Virus record (IMG/VR): IMGVR_UViG_3300047564_003298
Span: 1-44,019 of that record
Origin: a virus
Strand: one strand, 5' to 3'
Length of the DNA stretch: 44,019 nucleotides
A model generated the notes under the pieces. That model had not been told where the DNA came from. It did no database searches and worked only from the letters and a program-made list of their open reading frames with translations. Of this stretch, positions 1 through 10,178 are shown piece by piece. The position numbers were made by a program, and so were the translations under genes. How positions within the stretch are numbered: the stretch's first letter is position 1; every line of letters begins with the position of its first letter.

Positions 1-3000
1 TCGCCTTTATCACCAGTTCTTGTGAAGGTTATGATGACATTTCCATCATTAGGGAATGTGCTTACTGTATTTGATGTTGCAGCAATTGGAATGTGGAACC
101 AACCAGGAGATGTATCTGTATGCTCGTGGTGATTTCCGACAATATTGAAGAATACAAATTCAAGCAGATTTGCAGAGTTTGCGATCTTCGCAACACCCTT
201 GATGTTTGATGTTGAATCATCAACAGTTTGCAAATAATTCACAATATTTGCAGCATTCTTATCCAAGTAACTAATATTGAGTTCAGTTGCATCAAACAAA
301 CTTGCAGTATTTACTTTCAAATATCCACTGGTTGGATTTGAGTGCGTTGTGTCTGTTGAGAATTTGAAATCAAATGTTGCGCCACCAAATTCACCAGTAT
401 CACCCTTCGGTCCCTGTGGACCTTGAGGACCTTGTGGACCGACGACACCTTGTGGACCTTGAGGTCCTTGAGGTCCTTGTGGTCCTTGTGGACCAAAGAC
501 GCCCTGTGGACCCTGTGGACCCTCTGGTCCTTGTGGACCTTGCGGACCAAACACACCTTGTGGACCTTGAGGACCAACAACACCTTGAGGACCTTGCGGA
601 CCTTGAGGACCATCTACGCCCTGTGGACCCTGCGGTCCTTGTGGACCAACAACACCTTGAGGACCTTGTGCACCTTGCGGACCTTGTGGTCCTTGTGGAC
701 CCTGTGGACCCTGTGGACCTGTTACGCCTTGAGGACCAGATGGACCTGTTGGACCAGAGTTCACAGCAACTTTGATAACTGCTGATGAATTGGCGACATA
801 ATATGTCTTACCAGTTGATTCGTTATGAACGAAACGACCGATGCCAATTTCAGACCAAATATCTCTATCACCACTGATGATCCATGAACCGTTGTTTAGT
901 GTATACAAGTCACCGTTTCTGATGTCAAAAATATCATTTGTATCAGAAGTAAAGTTCAATACGGTGAATGTTGAACTTGCTTGAGAGTATACACCAAATC
1001 CATATGGGCTTTGACCCTTGAACTTATCAAGAATTGGATTGCTGTCCAAATCTAGTGATAGCGTTGTTGCACTATCAAGAGTGGTGTTACCAAGTTGCGT
1101 TGTGGTGAGTGTAAATTGATTGCCAGTGCGAACTGCTTGAATAGTCACACCGTCTGGATAATCCGACCAACCACCAGTAAATGTTACAGTTGCAGAACCA
1201 TCAACTAGTTTTACTGCATCTGATCTGAGATAGTTGTACCAAATTTCCCAACCAGTGATTGTACCACCAGTGTCGCGCAAGGCTGACAAAGTATGTTCAC
1301 GACCAGTAATTGGATCAACATACCAGCCAATAAGAATACCAATTGTATCATTATCAGCATTTGTTGATTTGAGCTGAGCCTTGATTGTATAATTAGCAAA
1401 AGACTCTGGTGAAACAAATCCAATAAACGTACCACTATTCGTGGTGCTCGTGATAACGCCCGTATTTGCATCAAACGACCATGCGTTCAACTCACCTGCA
1501 TTGGCTGGCTGATTTGAAGTTCCGTCGTGAGAGAATCTTGTCCAAGTATTGAAGATCGTTGAATAATCTGTCAATGTATTTTGAGCAGCACTCAATTCAC
1601 CATTTGTTTCAATAAAGTAGCCCTTGACGAGAGTGAAATCATTTTCTCTTGCAAAGGTTGATGTGTTTGCCAAGAATGACACTTGACCTTCAAGACCAAC
1701 TGGAGCAATGTTTGCTAGTTGTTGTCCGTCAAGTAAGTCAGCGTCAAGAGTCGATAGAGAACCGTCATTGCCAGCATGCCATACAGTGTTGCGATTGACC
1801 ATCAAACCATTGTTGCTGACAAGATTGAAATTGACTCTATCATCAGCATCATTAGTCAAAGTGATCGTCAATTCTGTCGCTTCACCGCCAAGAGGATTCA
1901 ATAACTTGATTGTTGCAGTATCACTACCGCCACCAAACGCATCGTTAGGGAATCTAATACCACCGTTATCACCAGCAGCAACATTCAAACTATTGACGTT
2001 TACGTTATGTGTGCTGAGAAGTCTTGATGTTGAGTCAAAAGTTAGATCTGTGCAACCAACTGCAGTACCAGTGCTGTTATAGATGATTTGCTTATCAGAA
2101 CCAGCAACAGGACCAGTTGGACCTTGCGGACCCAATTCACCAGTTGAGCCAATTGAACCTTGTGGTCCAGTTGGTCCTTGTGGACCTTGTGGACCTGCAG
2201 CACCAGCTGGACCTTGTGGTCCTTGAGCACCTTGCGGTCCTTGTGGACCAGTTGGTCCAACAACACCTTGTGGACCTTGAGGACCAGGAACTGTTGACGC
2301 TTCACCTTGTGGACCCTGTGGTCCCTGTGGACCAGTCGGACCATCGACACCCTGCGGACCCTGTGGACCCCCAACGCCTTGTGGACCTTGTGGTCCTTGT
2401 GGTCCTGCTGCACCAGATGGACCTTGTGGACCTTCAACGCCGCTTGGTCCTTGTGGACCAACAATACCTTGTGGTCCTTGTGGACCTTTATCACCAGTTC
2501 TGCCAAAAGAAACTAAAATCTCTTGGTCGTTGGCAAATGAACTTGTAGAGCCAGTGATATGAGTTACATCAAGTTCATAATATCCTGTACGATCTGTGAG
2601 GTCAATGACGTTATAAAGTTCAAATGTTCCAGCATTTGTTTTATCAAAGACTTTCAAGTAGCCTTTGATTGCGCTTGTACTATCATCAAATGCAGTCAAG
2701 AATGTTAGAATGTTTGATCCATCAGCATCAACGTTATCAATATAAACTTTTGTTGCTAATGTTGGTATAGAATTATTGAACTTGAGTTTACCAACGCCTG
2801 GATCAGTGCTTGTAATTGCATCATTGAATTCATAAGCAAAACTAATTCCACCATAAGCACCTTGTAAGCCAATTGGTCCTGATGGACCCATTGGTCCTTG
2901 AGGACCTTGTGGACCGCGTGCACCAATAGCACCTTGTGGACCAGATGGACCCTGTGGACCAACTTCACCAGTCACACCTTGTGGACCCTGTGGTCCAGTT

Positions 3001-5111
3001 TCACCTTGAGCACCTTGAGGTCCTTGTGGACCCTGAGGACCTTGTGGACCAAAGACGCCCTGTGGACCCTGTGGTCCTTGAGGACCTTGTGGTCCAACAA
3101 TTAGACCAGCATCAACCCATTGTACAAGATCGTCATTGTAGACATAAAGATGTCCAATGCTTGTTACAACATAAGCGTCAGCATCATTTGCTGTACCTGG
3201 CAAATCAACAACATTGATTACAGTACCAAGCACATTGATGCCACCACCAGGAACACCCTGTGGTCCTTGTGGTCCTTGTGGACCCTGAGGTCCTTGTGGA
3301 CCCGCAACACCCTGTGGACCTTGTGGTCCTTGTGGTCCAAACACACCTTGTGGTCCTTGTGGACCTTGAGGACCAGTGACGCCCTGTGGACCCTGTGGAC
3401 CAATAAATGGACCAGCATCAACCCAAACAGCTGGATGTGGACAATCATCCCAAACATATAAGTGACCATCTGCGATGACAATATATGCATCACCTGCAGT
3501 TTGGTCAGTGATTGAATTGATTAGAATTGCATAAGTTGGTACTGTGCCGACAAGACGAATGCCAGCACCAGGAATACCTTGAGCACCTGATGGACCTGAT
3601 GGTCCTTGTGGACCAATTGCGCCTTGAGCACCACTTGGTCCTTGTGGACCTTGTGGTCCTGAGAAACCGCGATCACCTTTGACGCCTTGTGGTCCTTGTG
3701 GACCTGTTGGTCCACGTGAGCCTTGTGGACCACGACGACCTGTTGTCGCAGTGACTTCCCATGACATTCCATTATAAATGAATTCAACGGTAACGCCTTT
3801 GAGATCAAGTCTTACAATTTGATCGCTACCTTCAATCGTATTGTCTAATGAGCGAACAAAAAGATTATTTGCAGTCCAATCATCACCATCAGTGACTTGA
3901 ACATATCCACCAACAACTGGCGTATTTGGTAGTGTGATTGTGAATGGACCATTGACGGTTGTATTTGCTACAATACGATCACCATCAACTGCTGTGTAAT
4001 CTAATGAGTGAACTGACCAGTGTTGTAGTGCACCACTTGCGCCTTGAGGACCAGTTGGACCAGCAACACCTTGCGGACCACGTGGACCAGCAACACCTTG
4101 AATGCCTGATGGACCTGTTGGACCTTGCGGACCAGATGGACCAGCAGAACCAACTAAACCTTGTGGACCTGATGGACCTTGAGGTCCAGCAAAGCCTCGA
4201 GGACCAGATGGACCTTGCGGACCAATATCACCTTGAGCACCTTGAGGACCAGCAACGCCAGATGGACCTTGAGGACCAGCAACACCACGTGGACCTGTTG
4301 CGCCAGAAGGACCAGCATCACCTTGAAGACCTTGCGCACCTGAAGGACCGCTTGGACCAGTAGGACCAACAGCACCAGTTGCACCAGCTGGACCTTGAGG
4401 ACCACGAGCACCGCTTGGACCAGTAGGACCTGTCGGACCTTCGTCACCAACTGCGCCTGACGGACCAATTGGACCTTGCGGACCTGCTGCGCCAACTAAA
4501 CCACGTGGACCTGATGGACCTTGTGGTCCAGCAAAACCTTGAAGACCTTGTGCACCTGATGGACCTTCTGGACCCTGAGGACCAGCAATACCTTGAGCAC
4601 CAGATGGACCTTGAGGACCAGCAACACCACGTGGACCAGAAACACCTTGTGGACCTTGTGGACCTGCTTGACCTTGAATACCTTGTGCGCCAGACGGACC
4701 TGAAGGACCAGATGGACCTTGAGCGCCAGCAACACCTTGAGGACCACGTGGACCAGATACGCCACTTGGTCCAGAAGGACCAGACGGACCAGCAATACCC
4801 TGAGCACCAACTGGACCAGTTGGACCACGCGCACCAACAGGACCACTAGGACCTGATGGACCAGAAACACCTTGAGGACCTTGTGGTCCTAAACCGCCCT
4901 GCGGACCTTGAGGACCCGCAGGACCAGATGGACCTTGTGGACCGCCAGAAGGACCTGTAGGACCGAGCGAACCCTGAGGACCTGACGGACCCTGTGGACC
5001 TTGTGGACCAGCAGGTCCACCTGCGCCACGACCAGTTGAGACTTTTACAACTGGTTTCTGTGTAGAAACTTTGATTGTCTGGCCAATAGCCGTGCTGACA
5101 TTCGCTGACAT
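1..5111 (-). CDS. Giant collagen-like tail fibre protein (3' end outside window)
   Basis: An uninterrupted minus-strand frame of at least 1703 codons starts at ATG 5111 and runs off the left edge with no stop. A short head ([17 protein letters not shown]) is followed by six Gly-X-Y blocks at about residues 27-361, 458-517, 570-624, 673-753, 873-1001 and 1453-1574. These are separated by non-collagen domains A to D. Domains B (about 517-570) and B' (624-673) are duplicates (VDAG ends, LYV-D cores). Domains C (753-873) and C' (1574-1703) are also duplicates, both ending in RTGDKG, so a seventh collagen block probably begins at the edge. Domain D (1001-1453) carries a phage-fibre motif, WHAGND followed by LDADLLDG. 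Gly-X-Y repeats are known to form trimeric rods in phage fibres. The start is one base after the stop of the preceding gene. The role as a host-contacting virion fibre is inferred. I am sure of the frame and repeats, less so of the exact attachment site. Confidence 0.9.
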   Translation of the reverse strand, partial: MSANVSTAIGQTIKVSTQKPVVKVSTGRGAGGPAGPQGPQGPSGPQGSLGPTGPSGGPQGPSGPAGPQGPQGGLGPQGPQGVSGPSGPSGPVGARGPTGPVGAQGIAGPSGPSGPSGVSGPRGPQGVAGAQGPSGPSGPSGAQGIQGQAGPQGPQGVSGPRGVAGPQGPSGAQGIAGPQGPEGPSGAQGLQGFAGPQGPSGPRGLVGAAGPQGPIGPSGAVGDEGPTGPTGPSGARGPQGPAGATGAVGPTGPSGPSGAQGLQGDAGPSGATGPRGVAGPQGPSGVAGPQGAQGDIGPQGPSGPRGFAGPQGPSGPQGLVGSAGPSGPQGPTGPSGIQGVAGPRGPQGVAGPTGPQGASGALQHWSVHSLDYTAVDGDRIVANTTVNGPFTITLPNTPVVGGYVQVTDGDDWTANNLFVRSLDNTIEGSDQIVRLDLKGVTVEFIYNGMSWEVTATTGRRGPQGSRGPTGPQGPQGVKGDRGFSGPQGPQGPSGAQGAIGPQGPSGPSGAQGIPGAGIRLVGTVPTYAILINSITDQTAGDAYIVIADGHLYVWDDCPHPAVWVDAGPFIGPQGPQGVTGPQGPQGPQGVFGPQGPQGPQGVAGPQGPQGPQGPQGPQGVPGGGINVLGTVINVVDLPGTANDADAYVVTSIGHLYVYNDDLVQWVDAGLIVGPQGPQGPQGPQGVFGPQGPQGPQGPQGAQGETGPQGPQGVTGEVGPQGPSGPQGAIGARGPQGPQGPMGPSGPIGLQGAYGGISFAYEFNDAITSTDPGVGKLKFNNSIPTLATKVYIDNVDADGSNILTFLTAFDDSTSAIKGYLKVFDKTNAGTFELYNVIDLTDRTGYYELDVTHITGSTSSFANDQEILVSFGRTGDKGPQGPQGIVGPQGPSGVEGPQGPSGAAGPQGPQGPQGVGGPQGPQGVDGPTGPQGPQGPQGEASTVPGPQGPQGVVGPTGPQGPQGAQGPQGPAGAAGPQGPQGPTGPQGSIGSTGELGPQGPTGPVAGSDKQIIYNSTGTAVGCTDLTFDSTSRLLSTHNVNVNSLNVAAGDNGGIRFPNDAFGGGSDTATIKLLNPLGGEATELTITLTNDADDRVNFNLVSNNGLMVNRNTVWHAGNDGSLSTLDADLLDGQQLANIAPVGLEGQVSFLANTSTFARENDFTLVKGYFIETNGELSAAQNTLTDYSTIFNTWTRFSHDGTSNQPANAGELNAWSFDANTGVITSTTNSGTFIGFVSPESFANYTIKAQLKSTNADNDTIGILIGWYVDPITGREHTLSALRDTGGTITGWEIWYNYLRSDAVKLVDGSATVTFTGGWSDYPDGVTIQAVRTGNQFTLTTTQLGNTTLDSATTLSLDLDSNPILDKFKGQSPYGFGVYSQASSTFTVLNFTSDTNDIFDIRNGDLYTLNNGSWIISGDRDIWSEIGIGRFVHNESTGKTYYVANSSAVIKVAVNSGPTGPSGPQGVTGPQGPQGPQGPQGPQGAQGPQGVVGPQGPQGPQGVDGPQGPQGPQGVVGPQGPQGVFGPQGPQGPEGPQGPQGVFGPQGPQGPQGPQGPQGVVGPQGPQGPQGPKGDTGEFGGATFDFKFSTDTTHSNPTSGYLKVNTASLFDATELNISYLDKNAANIVNYLQTVDDSTSNIKGVAKIANSANLLEFVFFNIVGNHHEHTDTSPGWFHIPIAATSNTVSTFPNDGNVIITFTRTGDKG
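390..755 (-). repeat. Collagen-like block 6 (Gly-X-Y)
   Basis: About 120 residues of GPQ/GPS/GVV-type triplets, encoded by near-identical 9-base units (GGA/GGT-CCA-CAA on the coding strand). It follows domain D and precedes domain C'. Confidence 0.9.
2110..2494 (-). repeat. Collagen-like block 5 (Gly-X-Y)
   Basis: About 128 residues of triplets starting [10 protein letters not shown]. It contains a short break ([11 protein letters not shown]) and ends GPTGPVAGS before the long domain D. Confidence 0.9.
2855..3095 (-). repeat. Collagen-like block 4 (Gly-X-Y)
   Basis: About 80 residues of mostly GPQ triplets, including GETGPQ, GEVGPQ and GARGPQ. It joins domain B' to domain C. Confidence 0.9.
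3241..3402 (-). repeat. Collagen-like block 3 (Gly-X-Y)
   Basis: About 54 residues, almost pure GPQ with GVT, GVF and GVA triplets, ending GVPGGG. It links the duplicated domains B and B'. Confidence 0.9.
3561..3740 (-). repeat. Collagen-like block 2 (Gly-X-Y)
   Basis: About 60 residues starting [10 protein letters not shown] and ending GIPGAG. It contains the few charged triplets (GVKGDRG), which are typical sites that favour trimer register. Confidence 0.9.
4030..5031 (-). repeat. Collagen-like block 1 (longest Gly-X-Y)
   Basis: About 334 residues of Gly-X-Y with one single-residue slip (GPSGGPQG). It is richer in Ser, Thr, Ala and Arg at the Y position (GPS, GPT, GAR) than the later, nearly pure GPQ blocks. 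Proline is almost always at X and very rarely at Y. Confidence 0.9.
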
Positions 5112-5112
5112 A

Positions 5113-5448
5113 TTACTGAGTTACCTGAGGGAGAACTGTAATGATTCCTTCGACGATTCTTGTAGTTAGATTCGCAGTGTCTTTCTGTTTCACATCAAAT
5201 AGGTAACGACCAGCCTTTATATTGGACGTTGTAGCAGAGTTCATAGTAAGAGTGACATTGCCATTCGCTGCGCTTACTATTGTGACAGTAAGATTTGCTG
5301 TCACATTTGCGGAATAGTAAGATTTACGAATTGACGACGTAAAGATATAGCCTGTTATATTTAGAGGGCTTCCGTCGTCTTGGGTCAGATCGAGATTATA
5401 GGAGAGATCTGTTCCCTGGTCAAGATCTAATTCTACAAATTGCGCCAT
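5113..5448 (-). CDS. Small beta-rich virion protein (BppU N-terminal-like)
   Basis: This 111-aa protein begins MAQFVELDLDQGTDLSYNL and contains the pattern DDGSPLNITGY, then a stretch of beta-strand-like sequence, then IKAGRYLFDVK and a C-terminal EGIITVLP. A lead-in of the type E-x-D-x-DQG-x-x-x, followed by DG-x-P-x-N-x-TGY and AGRY-x-x-D, is common in short phage structural proteins related to the N-terminal domain of baseplate protein BppU. It is the first gene behind a perfect late promoter (5473-5480), with a GGGGA ribosome site. It lies one base upstream of the collagen-like fibre gene, so it may be a fibre adaptor or base domain (inference). No catalytic residues are visible. Family recognition is from memory of pattern only. 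Confidence 0.7.
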   Translation of the reverse strand: MAQFVELDLDQGTDLSYNLDLTQDDGSPLNITGYIFTSSIRKSYYSANVTANLTVTIVSAANGNVTLTMNSATTSNIKAGRYLFDVKQKDTANLTTRIVEGIITVLPQVTQ

Positions 5449-5472
5449 TTAGGATTCCCCATTTTATTTTCT

Positions 5473-5480
5473 TATTTATA
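5473..5480 (-). promoter_or_regulatory. T4-type late promoter (perfect TATAAATA)
   Basis: TATAAATA on the minus strand, 24 bases upstream of the start codon at 5448. It matches the T4 late consensus in all eight positions. It should drive the 111-aa gene and the giant collagen-like fibre. Confidence 0.8.
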
Positions 5481-5505
5481 AAACGAGGAATGCGCTTTTA
5501 CAAGT

Positions 5506-6312
5506 TCAATCTCCTGTATATTTCTCCAGTTTGAACTTCTTCTTGATCATATAATACTTACGATACCAGTTCCCTTCGTAGAATTTCTTAGGACTTTTAT
5601 GGGAATCTAATTGCTCGACCGTTCCTGGACCAAATGAGGCAGAAAAGTCATCAGTCGTCTTGAATGGAATCACCTGAAGGAGAGGGGTTCCTGCAGGGAT
5701 CGTGAGATCTATCCTTCTCTTTGGTGAGAAAATTACATTGGCAGTCGTAAACTCTCTATAATCCACAACCCCAGGATAAAGATATAAATCTTCAAGATAT
5801 GGACAATGATAAAAAGCAGGGAGCAATAACGCAGAAACGTTTTTCTTTCCGAAGATCTTCCATGGACCTGGCATATTGAATGCTGTTGGTTTGATATCAT
5901 CACCGAATGTAAACAGACCATTTGTTACATCTGTTGACATTGGAAATGGTTCTTTCAGTGGAAGTTCTGGTGGATTTATTTGAATTGGATTCTCAAATGG
6001 ATGAGGCTTTGGCTTTGCTGCCTTATCTGCTAAAGATGTACCATAACGAATTGCAGTGCCTGCTTTGTTTGCTTTGATATGAATGTCAACCCATGCAGTG
6101 ATCAAATAACCCATTCGTGAATAATCGTGCATTCCAGGACATCCTGGAAAGTTATAACTGCCCTGGTCTTTTTCCTGAAACTCTTTGAAGAACGGTTTTA
6201 CGTCTTTCGCAAGAAGAATTGGATAGTGAGTGTAAACCTGTCGACTTGAATCAACAAATTCTAAATCAGGAGTTTCTTTTGAAAAGAAATTGAATAATTT
6301 ATTCATCTTCAT
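5506..6312 (-). CDS. Uncharacterised phage protein, paralogue of its upstream neighbour
   Basis: 268 aa, function not recognised. It shares a layout with the protein encoded just upstream. Residues CPGMHDYSRMGYLITAW align with the neighbour's CLPMLDAMSLGFTIPLA, and both are followed by a D-x-H-x strand. Near the C-terminus both have an AGTPLLQVIPFK or AGTPLVTAIPVK segment. It ends in a basic, aromatic tail (EGNWYRKYYMIKKKFK). No signal peptide or membrane segment is visible. The ATG at 6312 overlaps the end of the previous gene by 14 bases; an ATG at 6306 is possible. The pattern recalls small phage/bacterial families of unknown function such as DUF6065, but I cannot confirm membership. Its position after the oxygenase gene suggests a late, fibre-related role (inference). 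Confidence 0.75.
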   Translation of the reverse strand: MKMNKLFNFFSKETPDLEFVDSSRQVYTHYPILLAKDVKPFFKEFQEKDQGSYNFPGCPGMHDYSRMGYLITAWVDIHIKANKAGTAIRYGTSLADKAAKPKPHPFENPIQINPPELPLKEPFPMSTDVTNGLFTFGDDIKPTAFNMPGPWKIFGKKNVSALLLPAFYHCPYLEDLYLYPGVVDYREFTTANVIFSPKRRIDLTIPAGTPLLQVIPFKTTDDFSASFGPGTVEQLDSHKSPKKFYEGNWYRKYYMIKKKFKLEKYTGD

Positions 6313-7045
6313 GTTTTCTCTTTCTCAATTCCCAAGTATAGTGATGAGTTCTTGTATGCTGAGCCTTTTGAATCTTTTCAATATGCTTCTTCTCACCCGA
6401 AGTCATTGAACGAACTTTTGGTTTACGATTATTGAATGAGCCACGTTTGACTGGAATTGCAGTCACCAAAGGAGTTCCTGCTGGCAGACTTCCGTCGAAA
6501 TCAGGCACAAGCCAAGCCGCAGGAAAGTTTACTTCTTTCGGATATGCATCAGTATCAACATATCCAGCAAGGCAGCGGAATGGCTGATCGAAATGATTCA
6601 TTGGTGGAATAAACAACGTTGACCAACCTGGTTTTGTTTTGATGACCCAACGATTGATGAACTTCACGGGATTACCGTGCTTGACGCCCATCGCTGCTTT
6701 ACCACCGACTTGACCAGCATCATGGAATTCAGCAACAACAATTCCAGGTGGATTTATAATTTCTATTTGAGTGCAGTTGTGATTCGTAGTTACATGAAGA
6801 TCACCAGCAAGAGGAATTGTAAATCCAAGAGACATAGCATCAAGCATCGGTAAACACTTCTTTGCTGTCATGGTTGGATTACCGAAAACGTCGCGCTTGC
6901 CTGCATCGAATGTTGGCGCAAGATCTTTGAACCATTTGGGAAGATACTTCACAGCAGGGCGAGGTTCTGGAATTACGCCATCGAAATCTGGATGGCAATA
7001 GAATTCCATTACATCATTGCCCCAGAACTTGAGCCAATTTTTCAT
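6299..7045 (-). CDS. Uncharacterised phage protein (possible DUF6065-like)
   Basis: 248 aa from the ATG at 7045, starting MKNWLKFWGND. Visible blocks are KKCLPMLDAMSLGF, then GDLHV, then KPGWSTLFIPPMNH, CLAGYVDTDAYP and PAGTPLVTAIPVKR. A C-terminal tail is rich in Lys, His and Arg. A GWS-LF-P-N, then VDTD, then GTPL-IPVK order is seen in DUF6065-type proteins; I offer that as a weak resemblance. I prefer the ATG at 7045 over an upstream GTG at 7063 because it lies one base after the oxygenase stop codon and has a GAGAGG site upstream. It is a tandem paralogue of the next gene. Its function is unknown. Confidence 0.8.
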   Translation of the reverse strand: MKNWLKFWGNDVMEFYCHPDFDGVIPEPRPAVKYLPKWFKDLAPTFDAGKRDVFGNPTMTAKKCLPMLDAMSLGFTIPLAGDLHVTTNHNCTQIEIINPPGIVVAEFHDAGQVGGKAAMGVKHGNPVKFINRWVIKTKPGWSTLFIPPMNHFDQPFRCLAGYVDTDAYPKEVNFPAAWLVPDFDGSLPAGTPLVTAIPVKRGSFNNRKPKVRSMTSGEKKHIEKIQKAQHTRTHHYTWELRKRKHEDE

Positions 7046-7046
7046 A

Positions 7047-7646
7047 TCAATTAGTCCTCTCACCCATGACCCAACATACTAATGATTTACGAACACCAGA
7101 AGTCACTGGAGCGACGCGATGTGGCATGAACGAAGAAAAGAAAATAACATCCCCACGTTTGGGCTTCATAACAATTGGATTATCAACTCGACCATGAGGC
7201 ACTAATTGAAATTCACCACCTTGATAGTCATCTGGATCGGTGAGCAGAACTGATGCGCTAATCTTGCGAATATAATTGGCACTAGTGGTATCCATATCCA
7301 TGTGCCAATCATAATGTTGTTTGTTCTTTGCTTTGTATACTGTGTATTGAAAATTATCAAAACCATCGATGTTATACATGAAATGGTCGTTATTTACTTG
7401 CGAAAGAAGAGCACCAAATTTTTGAAAGATCCAATCTGAGTTTTGATCATGCATGATCCACATGATATCACTGTCGCGAGCTTTTTTGTTTACTGCGCCA
7501 CCAGTGCCGCCGCCGACAGCACCTCTTTGAAACTTTTGCAAGTCTTCAAGATCAACAATCTTGTCACATTCTTCTTCAGTAAAAACGTTTGATGCTACGC
7601 AGTACTGTTGTAATGTCTTAGCGTATTTTTGCACTTTGAATGGCAT
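7047..7646 (-). CDS. 2-oxoglutarate/Fe(II)-dependent oxygenase, prolyl 4-hydroxylase type (copy 1, intact site)
   Basis: 199 aa. The double-stranded beta-helix iron site is complete: H115 and D117 in YDWHMDMD, H176 in FMPHRV, and R186 in SGVRKSL as the likely 2-oxoglutarate ligand. Between them is LLTDPDDYQGGEFQLV, typical of PKHD/P4H-type phage and bacterial enzymes. Such enzymes hydroxylate protein side chains (often proline) using O2 and 2-oxoglutarate. The start at 7646 is supported by GGAG five bases upstream. It follows an Asn/Tyr repeat protein gene directly, the same order seen for the paralogue at 11.7 kb. Its substrate is unknown; the neighbouring repeat proteins and the collagen-like fibre are the obvious candidates (inference). 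Class assignment is firm, substrate is not. Confidence 0.9.
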   Translation of the reverse strand: MPFKVQKYAKTLQQYCVASNVFTEEECDKIVDLEDLQKFQRGAVGGGTGGAVNKKARDSDIMWIMHDQNSDWIFQKFGALLSQVNNDHFMYNIDGFDNFQYTVYKAKNKQHYDWHMDMDTTSANYIRKISASVLLTDPDDYQGGEFQLVPHGRVDNPIVMKPKRGDVIFFSSFMPHRVAPVTSGVRKSLVCWVMGERTN

Positions 7647-7684
7647 AACAACTCCACATTTTGCAGAATAACCAAATTATACTA

Positions 7685-7692
7685 TATTTAGT
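7685..7692 (-). promoter_or_regulatory. Possible late promoter, ACTAAATA
   Basis: ACTAAATA matches 6 of 8 positions of the late consensus and overlaps the stop codon of the 820-aa repeat gene. It lies about 39 bases upstream of the oxygenase start. The paralogous oxygenase gene has a better box in the same position. Confidence 0.4.
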
Positions 7693-10150
7693 CGATCTTT
7701 ACAACTATTTGACCACCTGTTGGCACAACGACTGGATAGTTGGCTGAATCGGGATATACATTTGTGTCTATTGCAGTTGGTGGCACATATGGTGCTAATT
7801 GACCTGCGTTATATCCAGAAATTGTATTTGCTGGTCCTGTGTTATAATTAGCAGTTGCTCCATCGCCACCTGGGAAATATACACCAAGAACATTTGTTGG
7901 TGCGCCAGAAGTGCCAAGAACTGGGAAATTATATGACGCAACATTACCAACGTTATATGTTGCTGCAGTATTGCCTGTATATGATGCTGGATTTCTTGGA
8001 TTATATGTTGCAGGATTTCCTGCATTGTATGATGCTACGTTATTACCAGTGTATGTTGCTGGAACTGGAGGATTATAACTTGCTGGATTGCCAGCGTTAT
8101 AATTGGCAATGGTGTTGCCTGTATAAGTTGCAGGATTTCCTGGATTATATGTCGCAGGATTACCAGCGTTATAATTAGCAAGAGTGTTACCAGAATACGA
8201 AGCAATGCTTCCAGGATTATATGTTGCTGCGGTTCCTGCGTTATATCCTGCAACATTATTACCAGTATATGTGGCAGCGGAACCAACATTGTAATTTGCT
8301 GAACCTGGATTGTATGCTGCTACGTTTCGTGGATTGTACGTGGCTGGCGTTCCAGCATTGTAGTTTGCATTATTTCCAACATAACCAGAAATATTTGTTG
8401 GTGTGTAACTTGCTGGGCTACCTGTATTATAATTAGCATTATTTCCAGTGTACGCTGCGATATTATTGCCAGAATAAGAAGCAGGTGATCCAGTATTGTA
8501 ATTCGCCGAACCAGGATTATATGCAGCTACGTTTCTTGGATTGTAAGACGCAATATTACCTGTATTGTAGTTGGCACTGTTACCAGAATATCCAGCGATG
8601 TTTCGTGGGTTATATGATGCGATATTATTGCCAGAATAAGATGCTGCTGTGCCAGCATTGTAGTTCGCAGATCCAGCATTATAGGCTGCGATGTTTCGCG
8701 GATTGTATGATGCAATATTTCCTGCATTATAATTTGCTGAGCCTGGATTATAGCCAGCCACTGATGGAGAATTATACGTTGCAGCGTTTCCAGAGTTGTA
8801 GTTTGCGGAACCTGGATTGTATACACCTGTTGGATTTCCTGGTGATCCTGGGAAATTGGTGAAATCAACAGTTAGCGTGCCGCCTCCAAGATTTGGAGAA
8901 AACCCAGTAACACTAACTGGACCAGCCGTGGTGTTGAAAACACGATTTCCAGTATTGAATGATGTTCCAGTACCAAAATAAGGGAACACTTCATATCCAT
9001 TCGCATTGTTGTACATTTCCTCATATTCACCAATCATGAGGTATCCAGTATTACTAAAATACATACCAGCTGACCAATTTGATTCAGTTGGAGCATTCAA
9101 ATTTTGTGTATTGCCAGAATATCCAGCGATGTTTCGTGGATTGTATGATGCAATATTTCCAGGAGTGAAGTTTGCGTTATTACCAGAATAACCAGCGATG
9201 TTTCTTGGATTGTATGATGCAACAGTGCCTGGATTATAGTTGGCGCTATTGCCAGAATATCCTGCGATATTTCTTGGGTTATAGGATGCAATCGCTCCAG
9301 GATTATAACTGGCTGCAGTTCCTACGTTATAGTTTGCTGAGCCTGGATTATATGCTGCTACGTTTCTTGGATTATATGATGCGGCATTACCAGCATTATA
9401 GTTCGCACTGTTACCAGAGTATCCAGAAATATTAGTAGGTGTGTATGATGCTGGGCTTCCAGTATTATAGTTGGGAGAACCAGGATTATACGCTGCTAGA
9501 TTGTTACCAGTATATGATGCTGGGCTTCCAGTATTGTACGTCGCACTACCAGAGTTATATGCTGCTACGTTTCTTGGATTATATGTCGCAGGAGTTCCTG
9601 CGTTATAGTTGGCACTGTTGCCAGAGTAGCCAGCAATGTTCGTTGGATTGTAAGAAGCAATATTGCCCGTATTATATCCAGAAACGTTGCGTGGATTGTA
9701 AGATGCTATATTATTTCCGCTATACGAAGCCGCACTTCCTGCGTTGTAGTTCGCGTTGTTTCCAGTATATGATGCGGTGTTATTTCCACTATACGAGGCT
9801 GGATTGCCTGCATTATAGTTGGCGCTATTACCTGTATACGACGCTGGGACTGGAGGGTTGTAAGACGCAGGATTGCCAGCGTTATATGTCGCAGCGTTAT
9901 TTCCAGAATAGGAAGCCGTTGTCCCTGCGTTATACGTCGCTGGACTGCCTGAGTTGTAGGTTGATGCACTGTTCCCAGTGTATGTGGCAATGTTTCCTGG
10001 AGTCGCATTATTACCTGTGCCTGCGCGTCCAGAAACTGAAGCATTGAAACGACCATATGGAATCGTTATGCTGGATGTATTATTGAAAGTGGTTGTGTTT
10101 CGAAATGCCGAACCGATCCAGCTTTTCAACAGGTCTGTGTGTAAGGGCAT
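7688..10150 (-). CDS. Asn/Tyr-rich repeat fibre protein, single-chain form
   Basis: 820 aa, built almost entirely of about 8-residue units of the form x-x-A-(S/N/T)-Y-(N/S/T)-x-(G/N/R), for example NPASYNPG, NIAGYSGN and SANYNAG. The N-terminus (about residues 1-60) is globular-looking and contains PYGR then VSGRAGTGN, shared with the 758-aa repeat protein. A non-repeat insert lies at about residues 345-435 (TESNWSAGMYF onward). The C-terminus, with GVYFPGG and ending VPTGGQIVVKID, is shared with the 516-aa repeat protein. Charged residues are scarce apart from Arg in NPRN units. The composition and regular spacing suggest a fibrous or solenoid virion protein, probably host-facing (inference). 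I do not recognise the repeat family. Confidence 0.85.
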   Translation of the reverse strand: MPLHTDLLKSWIGSAFRNTTTFNNTSSITIPYGRFNASVSGRAGTGNNATPGNIATYTGNSASTYNSGSPATYNAGTTASYSGNNAATYNAGNPASYNPPVPASYTGNSANYNAGNPASYSGNNTASYTGNNANYNAGSAASYSGNNIASYNPRNVSGYNTGNIASYNPTNIAGYSGNSANYNAGTPATYNPRNVAAYNSGSATYNTGSPASYTGNNLAAYNPGSPNYNTGSPASYTPTNISGYSGNSANYNAGNAASYNPRNVAAYNPGSANYNVGTAASYNPGAIASYNPRNIAGYSGNSANYNPGTVASYNPRNIAGYSGNNANFTPGNIASYNPRNIAGYSGNTQNLNAPTESNWSAGMYFSNTGYLMIGEYEEMYNNANGYEVFPYFGTGTSFNTGNRVFNTTAGPVSVTGFSPNLGGGTLTVDFTNFPGSPGNPTGVYNPGSANYNSGNAATYNSPSVAGYNPGSANYNAGNIASYNPRNIAAYNAGSANYNAGTAASYSGNNIASYNPRNIAGYSGNSANYNTGNIASYNPRNVAAYNPGSANYNTGSPASYSGNNIAAYTGNNANYNTGSPASYTPTNISGYVGNNANYNAGTPATYNPRNVAAYNPGSANYNVGSAATYTGNNVAGYNAGTAATYNPGSIASYSGNTLANYNAGNPATYNPGNPATYTGNTIANYNAGNPASYNPPVPATYTGNNVASYNAGNPATYNPRNPASYTGNTAATYNVGNVASYNFPVLGTSGAPTNVLGVYFPGGDGATANYNTGPANTISGYNAGQLAPYVPPTAIDTNVYPDSANYPVVVPTGGQIVVKID
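7790..10030 (-). repeat. Degenerate 24-base tandem repeat (8-residue units)
   Basis: Long run of in-frame 21 to 24-base units encoding A-x-Y-N-x-G-N-type octads. It is interrupted by one non-repeat insert at about 8845-9115. Units differ at synonymous and Ser/Thr/Asn/Ala positions, so the repeat is old and under protein-level constraint rather than recently amplified. Confidence 0.85.
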
Positions 10151-10178
10151 CTATACCAAAATCCATTGCTAGTTTGGA

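Noticed and set aside
317-5000. Many open frames on both strands across the collagen-coding blocks, rich in Leu/Asp/Val or Trp/Thr/Leu.
   Set aside because: They are out-of-frame or antisense readings of 9-base GPQ repeats. The single continuous minus-strand collagen frame explains the whole interval.
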